A stretch of 64,000 nucleotides of DNA, taken from the NCBI GenBank assembly GCA_947246475.1, contig CAMXSH010000003.1, positions 1 to 64,000 on the forward strand, given 5' to 3'. Made by a program: the position numbers and the translations under genes. The notes under the pieces were generated by a model that was given only the letters and a program-made list of their open reading frames with translations, was not told the DNA's origin and ran no database searches. The stretch comes from an uncultured Roseburia sp. (GTDB lineage Bacteria; Bacillota; Clostridia; Lachnospirales; Lachnospiraceae). Positions 56,983 to 64,000 of the stretch are shown here, in pieces. Each line of letters begins with the position of its first letter. The stretch's first letter is position 1.

Positions 56983-58248
56983 ATGCGCAGAAAAAAAATA
57001 TTGTCGCTGGTACTTGTGTTTGGAACCATTCTCAGTCTGTGCCTGACACAAGGGGAATCAGGCGTTATAGCAGAGACTACGGATTATGACGCCCAGATCA
57101 AAAAAGCAGAAAAGATAAAAAGGGAAGCCCAGGAACGGGTGGATGAGCTGAAAAAGGACATTGCCTCACTGGAGAAGGACAAGGGAGATATTTTAAATTA
57201 TGTAAAAAAGGTAGACAAAAAGATTGATAATGTCACTAAAACGATGAAAAGGCTGGACGGTCAGATCGAGGATGCCAGAAAAGAGCTGGTCAAACTGGAA
57301 GAACAGCTGGAGATCGCCGAAAATCTTGAAAAACAACAGTATGAAACGATGAAAAAGAGAATAAAATATATGTATGAGAGCGGCGGAGACGATTATGTTG
57401 CTATGATCTTTAGCGCTGAAAGTCTTGGGGACTTTCTGAACCGCTCCGAGTATATAGAAAAAATCTCGAAGTACGATAAAGATCTTTTTAGTAAATTCGT
57501 GGAGACAAAGAACAGTACGGAGATCCGCCGCGGCGTGATGGAGTCCAAGGTAGAAGAGATCGCAGAATTAAAGGATCAGGCGGCGACGGAAAAAGATGCT
57601 CTGAAAAGTCTGAAATCCAGTAAAAAAACAGAGATAGAAAAATTGAATTCTGCCATTACTGCCACAGATTCCAAGGCAAAAACTTTCCGTGAAAAGGTGG
57701 CGAAGGCGGAGCGTGAAGTGGAAAACCTTTTGCTTGAAAAGCAGAAGGAGATTGAAAAACGGGAGGCTGCACGAAAGGCTGCAGAGGCAAAGAACGGAAC
57801 CGGAACAGATGGGACTGCTGCCGACCCGGCGGCAGATACCTATCCGGTAAATCATGGCGGGCTCCGCTGGCCTCTGCGTGTACCGGGCCGTATCTCCTCG
57901 GAATTTGGCAGCAGGACCAGCCCGACAGCAGGTGCCAGTACCAATCATCAGGGGATTGATATCGCTGTTTCAGCCGGTACGCCGATCGTGGCAGCAGGCG
58001 ATGGGACAGTAGTAACCGCGGCATATAGTGCCAGCGCTGGTAATTATATCATGCTGTATCACGGAAACAGTCTGTATACTGTGTATATGCACGCTTCTAA
58101 GCTGGCTGTGAGCGAAGGGGCACAGGTGAAACAGGGAGATGTGATCGCCTATGTGGGATCTACGGGAATATCCACCGGTGCTCATCTTCACTTTGGAGTA
58201 TCTGTCAATGGAGCGTACGTCAACCCCCTCAACTACGTGAGCCAATAG
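56983..58248 (+). CDS. Murein hydrolase activator, coiled coil plus M23 peptidase domain
   Basis: Signal peptide, long coiled coil, SEFGSRTSPTAGASTNHQGIDIAVSAGTPIVAAGDGTVV, GAHLHFGVSVNGAYVNPLNYV; after ftsEX. Confidence 0.95.
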   Translation: MRRKKILSLVLVFGTILSLCLTQGESGVIAETTDYDAQIKKAEKIKREAQERVDELKKDIASLEKDKGDILNYVKKVDKKIDNVTKTMKRLDGQIEDARKELVKLEEQLEIAENLEKQQYETMKKRIKYMYESGGDDYVAMIFSAESLGDFLNRSEYIEKISKYDKDLFSKFVETKNSTEIRRGVMESKVEEIAELKDQAATEKDALKSLKSSKKTEIEKLNSAITATDSKAKTFREKVAKAEREVENLLLEKQKEIEKREAARKAAEAKNGTGTDGTAADPAADTYPVNHGGLRWPLRVPGRISSEFGSRTSPTAGASTNHQGIDIAVSAGTPIVAAGDGTVVTAAYSASAGNYIMLYHGNSLYTVYMHASKLAVSEGAQVKQGDVIAYVGSTGISTGAHLHFGVSVNGAYVNPLNYVSQ

Positions 58249-58251
58249 CGA

Positions 58252-58410
58252 GCCAGGCACTCCAGGGGCAGCCTGCTCATATATCCAGGGTGCGGAGCAC
58301 CAGAGATACAAGATAGCCCAAAGGCAAGCTTGCTTGCCAATTTGGGCTATCTTGTATCTCTGATACGAAGTACTGGATATGTGAGCGGGCTGTGTCTGGA
58401 AGTATCTGGC
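58252..58410. repeat. Very long imperfect palindrome with a 21-bp perfect arm pair
   Basis: agagatacaagatagcccaaa (58302-58322) / tttgggctatcttgtatctct (58341-58361), inner ggcaag-cttg-cttgcc, outer arms tcatatatccag/ctggatatgtga and gccag/ctggc. Confidence 0.9.
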
Positions 58411-58423
58411 GAGCATCCTTCAT

Positions 58424-58582
58424 GAGCACGAAGTGCGAATGAGCCCCTGCCCCTTCAGGGAAAGGGAAGGTGAAAAGAGCACGAAGTGCGAATGAGCCCC
58501 TGCCCCTTTAGGGAAAGGGAAGGTGAAAAGAGCACGAAGTGCGAATGAGCCCCTGCCCCTTTAGGGAAAGGGAAGGTATAAA
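58424..58582. repeat. Three tandem copies of a 53-bp repeat in the ctpA leader
   Basis: gagcacgaagtgcgaatgagcccctgcccctt[ct]agggaaagggaaggtgaaaa begins at 58424, 58477 and 58530. Confidence 0.95.
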
Positions 58583-58600
58583 GAGTAAGGAGGTCATTTT

Positions 58601-59809
58601 TTGAAAATAAGTAAAAAAAGTTTTATCTTTGGCGCCGTTTTTGGGATCACCATTGCTCTTGGCTTAGTTTCTGTGGCAAGAGTTTTTGGTATACATTTTT
58701 TTCTTCCAGGTTCTGCTTCCCAGCAGATGTATGATAAAGCTAAAGTAGTGGAAAAATGTATTGATAGTTACTATCAGGGGGATATAGAGGATGAAAAACT
58801 GATCGATGGCGGAGTGAAAGGGATGGTAGAGGCACTGGGGGATAGATATTCCCAGTATTATACAGAAAAAGAGTATAAGGAGCTTATGAGTGGGATCAAT
58901 GGCTCTTATGTGGGAATCGGAGTGACACTCAGGATGAGGGAAGAGGACCAGGCGCTTGTGGTCCAGCAGGTAATGGAAGGTGGTCCGGCTGCAAAGGCGG
59001 GAATTAAAGTGGAGGACCGCTTTGTAAGTGTAGAAGGAACTGATGTCGTGGGAAAGAAACTGGATGAAGTTATCGACATGATAAAATCAGAGGACAATAA
59101 AGAGCGGAAGATTTCTATAGAGGTTGAGAGAACAGGGACGGATGGGCAATTAGAACGGTTAGAGAAAAAAGTGGTTTGTGACGAGGTCAAAGTGATTTCT
59201 GTCCATTCAAAACGATTTGATGATGTGGGCTATATCCAGGTTACAGAGTTTGACAAGGAGACAGCGGGGCAGTTTAAGGTGGCAATGGAAAATAATGCCC
59301 GGAATGATTCTGTGAAAGGTCTGGTGATCGACGTTAGGGACAATGGTGGCGGTTCCCTGGATGCGGCGATTCAAATGCTGGATGAACTGCTGCCGGAGGG
59401 CGAACTTATTTCAGAAAAGAGCAAAAAGGATGGCAACAAGGTCTATCATTCTACAAATGAGACCAGTTATGATAAACCGGTTATTGTGCTCATCAACGAG
59501 CACAGCGCCAGTGCTTCCGAGGTTTTTGCCGGGACACTGCAGGCCAGGGGAGCTGCTAAGCTGGTGGGGACAAAAAGTTTTGGCAAGGGAATCGTCCAGA
59601 CTGTGTTATCCCTGGAGAGATCCTGTGGTGGCGGTATTAAACTGACTACAGCAGAGTATTTTTTGCCAGGGGGCAAAAGCATACACAAAAAAGGATTAGA
59701 TCCGGATATCAGCATTGAGTATAAAAAGCCTGAGGGAGATTATGATCCTGCAAAGGATGAACCGCTTCAGATGGCGTTAAAACTGATCAGAAATCCTTCA
59801 GCGGAGTAG
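58601..59809 (+). CDS. ctpA: S41 family C-terminal processing peptidase (TTG start)
   Basis: [42 protein letters not shown] (PDZ), [38 protein letters not shown]. Confidence 0.94.
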   Translation: MKISKKSFIFGAVFGITIALGLVSVARVFGIHFFLPGSASQQMYDKAKVVEKCIDSYYQGDIEDEKLIDGGVKGMVEALGDRYSQYYTEKEYKELMSGINGSYVGIGVTLRMREEDQALVVQQVMEGGPAAKAGIKVEDRFVSVEGTDVVGKKLDEVIDMIKSEDNKERKISIEVERTGTDGQLERLEKKVVCDEVKVISVHSKRFDDVGYIQVTEFDKETAGQFKVAMENNARNDSVKGLVIDVRDNGGGSLDAAIQMLDELLPEGELISEKSKKDGNKVYHSTNETSYDKPVIVLINEHSASASEVFAGTLQARGAAKLVGTKSFGKGIVQTVLSLERSCGGGIKLTTAEYFLPGGKSIHKKGLDPDISIEYKKPEGDYDPAKDEPLQMALKLIRNPSAE

Positions 59810-59844
59810 CTGGACAGAGCTGCCTGACTGGATTGGCTGAAAAC

Positions 59845-59888
59845 AAGATAGCATCTCTGCCTGGTAGTGAAAGCAGGGATGCTATCTT
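59845..59888 (+). terminator. Terminator-like hairpin after ctpA
   Basis: aagatagcatctctgc...gcagggatgctatctt. Confidence 0.6.
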
Positions 59889-59925
59889 AATTAAAGGCTG
59901 GAATATGAGGAAGGAGAAAACAAGG

Positions 59926-61416
59926 ATGAAACAGTACATGATAGCATTAGACCAAGGGACAACTAGTTCCCGCTGCATCTTATTTGACCGCTTAGGGCAG
60001 ATATGCAGTATGGCACAAAAAGAATTCGAGCAGATCTATCCCAGACCCGGCTGGGTGGAGCACGATGCCATGGAGATCTGGTCCAGCCAGTTCAGCGTAA
60101 TGACCGAGGCGATGAGTAAGATTGGCGTTTCCGGAGAAAATATTGCAGGAATCGGGATCACCAATCAGAGAGAATCTACAGTTCTCTGGAACCGGAATAC
60201 AGGGGAACCGGTCAGTCATGCTATCGTCTGGCAGTGCAGACGTACTTCCGGCCAGATTGAAAAGATCAAAGCCGATGGTTTTGATTCTATAGTCAGACAG
60301 CGTACAGGTCTGGTCCCGGATGCCTATTTTTCAGCAACTAAGATTGCCTGGATACTGGAACATGTACCAGGTGTCAGGGAACAGGCGGAGCGGGGAGAGA
60401 TCCTGTTCGGCACTGTGGACACATGGCTTGTCTGGAAACTCACCGGGGGAAAAGTCCATGTCACAGATTATACCAATGCCTCCCGCACTATGCTATTTGA
60501 TATCCATAAGCTGGATTGGGATCCGGAGATTCTGGATTATTTTCACATACCGGCTTCCCTTCTGCCAGAAGTCCGGCCTTCCAGTGAAATATATGGTTAC
60601 AGTGATAAAAGTCTGACGGGAACCAGGATTCCGGTGGCGGGTATCGCCGGAGACCAGCAGGCAGCGCTGTTCGGACAATGCTGTTTTGAAGCAGGAGAGA
60701 TGAAAAATACCTATGGGACAGGCTGTTTTCTTCTTATGAACACAGGTGATACACCAGTGAATTCTTCCAATGGTCTTTTGACGACTCTGGCTGCCGGCAC
60801 TGGAGACAGACCACAATATGCCCTGGAGGGAAGTGTATTTGTAGCGGGCGCCGGGATACAATGGCTGAGGGATGAGATGAGGCTGATCCGGACGGCGGCT
60901 GAATCGCAGGAATGCTGCCAGGCTGTCAGCGATACTGCAGGAGTTTATGTAGTGCCTGCCTTTACAGGGCTTGGTGCACCTTACTGGGATGCAGAAGCCA
61001 GAGGCATTATCACTGGTCTGACGCGGGGAGCAGGACGGAATCATATTGTCCGCGCTGCCGTGGAAGCGATGGCTTACCAGGTCTATGATCTGGTTCAGGT
61101 TATGAAACAGGATTCCGGGCTTCCGCTTATTGCCCTTAAGACGGATGGTGGAGCCAGCGCCAATGATTTCCTTATGCAGTTTCAGGCAGATCTTCTCGGT
61201 GTCCCCGTCCACCGGCCCTCCTGTATCGAAACTACCGCATTGGGCGCTGCTTATCTGGCGGGACTTGCTGTGGGGTTTTGGCAGGACAGGGAGGACATCC
61301 GCCGGAACTGGTCACTGGAGAGATGTTTTGAGCCAAATATGGAAGGGGAAAAGAAGACAGCACTTCTCAGTGGATGGAAAAAAGCAGTGAAAAAATGCAT
61401 CGAACAGCTGGAGTAA
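59926..61416 (+). CDS. glpK: Glycerol kinase (ATG 59926; ORF open from 59833)
   Basis: [89 protein letters not shown]. Confidence 0.97.
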   Translation: MKQYMIALDQGTTSSRCILFDRLGQICSMAQKEFEQIYPRPGWVEHDAMEIWSSQFSVMTEAMSKIGVSGENIAGIGITNQRESTVLWNRNTGEPVSHAIVWQCRRTSGQIEKIKADGFDSIVRQRTGLVPDAYFSATKIAWILEHVPGVREQAERGEILFGTVDTWLVWKLTGGKVHVTDYTNASRTMLFDIHKLDWDPEILDYFHIPASLLPEVRPSSEIYGYSDKSLTGTRIPVAGIAGDQQAALFGQCCFEAGEMKNTYGTGCFLLMNTGDTPVNSSNGLLTTLAAGTGDRPQYALEGSVFVAGAGIQWLRDEMRLIRTAAESQECCQAVSDTAGVYVVPAFTGLGAPYWDAEARGIITGLTRGAGRNHIVRAAVEAMAYQVYDLVQVMKQDSGLPLIALKTDGGASANDFLMQFQADLLGVPVHRPSCIETTALGAAYLAGLAVGFWQDREDIRRNWSLERCFEPNMEGEKKTALLSGWKKAVKKCIEQLE

Positions 61417-61439
61417 ATGTTAATAGATATCGAAGAGAG

Positions 61440-61490
61440 CGAACAAACGTTCAAAAAGTCATTGCAATGGGAGAACAGGTGTGCTATAAT
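61440..61490 (+). promoter_or_regulatory. LexA/DinR (SOS) box plus sigma-A promoter for uvrB(A)
   Basis: CGAACAAACGTTCA at 61440-61453; TTGCAA 61462-61467, 17-nt spacer, TATAAT 61485-61490. Confidence 0.82.
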
Positions 61491-61627
61491 CAGACTGACA
61501 GCAGGACGGTTCATATTAGGAGAGGGAGCAGCTACCGAGTTTTTCCCGGTACCCGGTAGTTAAAATGAAGGCGGAAGATAGGTTTTGTGTTGAGAGAAGA
61601 CCATAATTTGTAGAAAGGTATATTACC

Positions 61628-63637
61628 ATGGATCATTTTGAATTAGTATCACAATATCAGCCTACAGGCGACCAGCCCCAGGCGATCGAAGAATTGGTGA
61701 GGGGATTTCAGGAGGGCAACCAGTTCCAGACGCTTCTTGGCGTCACTGGATCCGGTAAGACATTTACCATGGCAAATGTTATCCAGCAGCTGAATAAGCC
61801 TACACTGGTCATTGCCCATAATAAGACTCTGGCGGCACAGCTTTACAGTGAATTTAAGGAGTTTTTCCCATCCAATGCGGTGGAATTTTTCATTTCTTAC
61901 TATGACTACTATCAGCCGGAAGCTTATGTGCCTTCGACGGATACTTATATTGAGAAGGATTCCTCCATCAATGACGAGATTGATAAGCTGCGTCACTCAG
62001 CTACTGCAGCACTGACAGAGCGCAAAGATGTCGTCATTATTGCCAGTGTATCCTGTATTTATGGATTGGGAAGCCCCATTGATTATCAGAATATGACCGT
62101 TTCCCTGCGGCCAGGGATGGAAAAGGACCGGGATGAAGTGATCCGCCGTCTTGTGGATATTCAGTATACAAGGAATGACATGGACTTTCACCGTGGAACT
62201 TTCCGGGTTCGGGGAGATGTAGTAGAGGTTTTTCCGGCGTCAGCGACAGACCGGGCGATCCGGGTAGAATTTTTTGGTGACGAGGTGGACCGGATCCAGG
62301 AGATCGACGTATTGACAGGTACGCCGTTGAATAATCTGGAACATATGGTAGTTTTTCCAGCATCCCACTACGTGGTGGCGCCAGATAAGATGGAGAAGGC
62401 GATCCTTGGGATCGAAGAAGAATTAAAGGACCGGGTCAAATTCTTTAAAAGCGAAGACAAGCTTATTGAGGCCCAGAGAATTTCTGAGCGGACGCATTTT
62501 GATATAGAGATGATGCGGGAGACTGGTTTTTGTTCGGGGATAGAAAATTATTCCATGCACCTGGCAGGGATGAAAGAAGGAGAGACTCCCCATACGCTGC
62601 TGGATTATTTCCCAGATGATTTTTTGATCATAGTGGATGAGTCTCATATTACGATTCCGCAGGTTCGGGGAATGTATGCTGGAGACCAGTCCAGAAAAGC
62701 CACATTGGTAGATTATGGCTTCCGCCTGCCTTCGGCAAAGAGCAACCGCCCTTTGAATTTTGAGGAATTTGAGGGGCATATCAATCAAATGATGTTTGTG
62801 TCAGCCACGCCTTCGGATTATGAAAGTGCCCATGAGCTTTTGCGTACAGAGCAGATCATACGTCCCACAGGGCTGCTTGATCCGGAAGTGGTGGTGAGAC
62901 CGGTGAAGGGGCAGGTTGATGATCTTCTGGCTGAGATACGCAAAGTTACGAAAGAACCTGAGGACAAGGAGCATATCCGGGGAAAAGTTCTGGTAACGAC
63001 CCTGACTAAAAGAATGGCAGAAGATCTCACGGACTATTATAAAGAAGTAGGAGTACGGGTAAAATATTTACATTCCGATATTGATGCCATGGAGCGGTCG
63101 GAGATCATCCGGGATATGCGTCTGGATGTCTTTGATGTGCTGGTGGGGATCAATCTGCTTCGGGAAGGGCTGGATATCCCGGAGGTCTCTTTGGTGGCGA
63201 TATTGGATGCCGACAAAGAGGGATTCCTGCGTTCCGAAACCTCTCTTATACAGACCATTGGACGGGCAGCAAGAAATGCTGAAGGAAGGGTTATTATGTA
63301 TGCGGACCGGGAGACGGATTCGATGAAAAAGGCGATCGGTGAGACAGAGAGAAGGCGTGGTATACAGGCTGCCTATAATAAAGAACATGGAATCACACCC
63401 CAGACGATTAAAAAGGCAGTGAGAGATCTCATAAAGATCTCTACCAAAGCGGAATCCGGGATGGAAGATCTGGACAAGGATCCAGAATACATGACAAAAG
63501 AGGAGCTGGAGAAACAGATTCAAAAGATCATGAAACGGATGAATCAGGCTTCTGCCGAACTGAATTTTGAAGCGGCGGCGGCACTACGTGATCAGATGAT
63601 CGAATTGAAAAAAATACTTGAAAAGATAGATGACTAA
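61628..63637 (+). CDS. uvrB: Excinuclease ABC subunit B
   Basis: [89 protein letters not shown]. Confidence 0.98.
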   Translation: MDHFELVSQYQPTGDQPQAIEELVRGFQEGNQFQTLLGVTGSGKTFTMANVIQQLNKPTLVIAHNKTLAAQLYSEFKEFFPSNAVEFFISYYDYYQPEAYVPSTDTYIEKDSSINDEIDKLRHSATAALTERKDVVIIASVSCIYGLGSPIDYQNMTVSLRPGMEKDRDEVIRRLVDIQYTRNDMDFHRGTFRVRGDVVEVFPASATDRAIRVEFFGDEVDRIQEIDVLTGTPLNNLEHMVVFPASHYVVAPDKMEKAILGIEEELKDRVKFFKSEDKLIEAQRISERTHFDIEMMRETGFCSGIENYSMHLAGMKEGETPHTLLDYFPDDFLIIVDESHITIPQVRGMYAGDQSRKATLVDYGFRLPSAKSNRPLNFEEFEGHINQMMFVSATPSDYESAHELLRTEQIIRPTGLLDPEVVVRPVKGQVDDLLAEIRKVTKEPEDKEHIRGKVLVTTLTKRMAEDLTDYYKEVGVRVKYLHSDIDAMERSEIIRDMRLDVFDVLVGINLLREGLDIPEVSLVAILDADKEGFLRSETSLIQTIGRAARNAEGRVIMYADRETDSMKKAIGETERRRGIQAAYNKEHGITPQTIKKAVRDLIKISTKAESGMEDLDKDPEYMTKEELEKQIQKIMKRMNQASAELNFEAAAALRDQMIELKKILEKIDD

Positions 63638-63661
63638 ATATATGGCATGGAGGAAACTACG

Positions 63662-64000
63662 ATGGAAAAGAAAAGAATGATCAAGATCAAAGGGGCCAGT
63701 GAGCATAATCTAAAGGGAATTGATATTGATATTCCCAGGGATGAGTTTGTGGTACTCACCGGGCTCAGTGGTTCCGGCAAATCGTCTCTTGCTTTTGACA
63801 CCATATACGCAGAAGGTCAGCGGCGTTATATGGAATCCTTGTCCTCTTATGCAAGACAGTTTCTTGGGCAGATGGAAAAACCGGATGTAGAAAGTATATC
63901 CGGGCTTCCGCCGGCGATTTCCATTGATCAGAAAACTACCAACCGCAACCCTCGCTCTACTGTTGGGACGGTGACCGAAATATATGATTATTTCCGGCTC
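63662..64000 (+). CDS. uvrA: Excinuclease ABC subunit A, truncated by the window end
   Basis: Translation [91 protein letters not shown]. Confidence 0.97.
   Translation, partial: MEKKRMIKIKGASEHNLKGIDIDIPRDEFVVLTGLSGSGKSSLAFDTIYAEGQRRYMESLSSYARQFLGQMEKPDVESISGLPPAISIDQKTTNRNPRSTVGTVTEIYDYFRL

Noticed and set aside
58424-58582. Possible CRISPR array
   Set aside because: Units are contiguous 53-bp repeats without variable spacers and there are no cas genes.

Overview
The window looks like a 64 kb chromosomal segment of a Clostridia bacterium, probably Lachnospiraceae (judged from gene content only). Housekeeping and metabolic genes frame it: T-box-ileS, glgP, an [FeFe]-hydrogenase hnd operon, ftsEX with a murein hydrolase and ctpA, glpK, uvrB, and a truncated uvrA. 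In between are a c-di-GMP/hybrid histidine kinase operon, an O-acylation operon, and a large teichoic-acid/capsule-type polysaccharide locus. The most interesting accessory region is 7048-14642, a compact RiPP-type cluster. It encodes a small Cys-rich precursor, a SPASM radical SAM maturase (resembling the CcpM/CLI_3235 class), a subtilase, an ABC transporter without a peptidase domain, a PaaK-like adenylating enzyme, an acyl-carrier-like protein that seems to lack the pantetheine serine, and a TIGR04066-like maturation protein. The subtilase seems to carry a C-terminal domain related to the TIGR04066-like protein. Other notable items are a hybrid kinase fused to DegV, pseudo-enzyme-like LCP/TagA paralogues, a GT2 fused to a degenerate glycerophosphotransferase domain, a ladder of about seven hairpins upstream of ileS, a very long palindrome plus 53-bp tandem repeats before ctpA, and a LexA-box promoter before uvrB. 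All family names come from reading motifs by eye. No database search was run.
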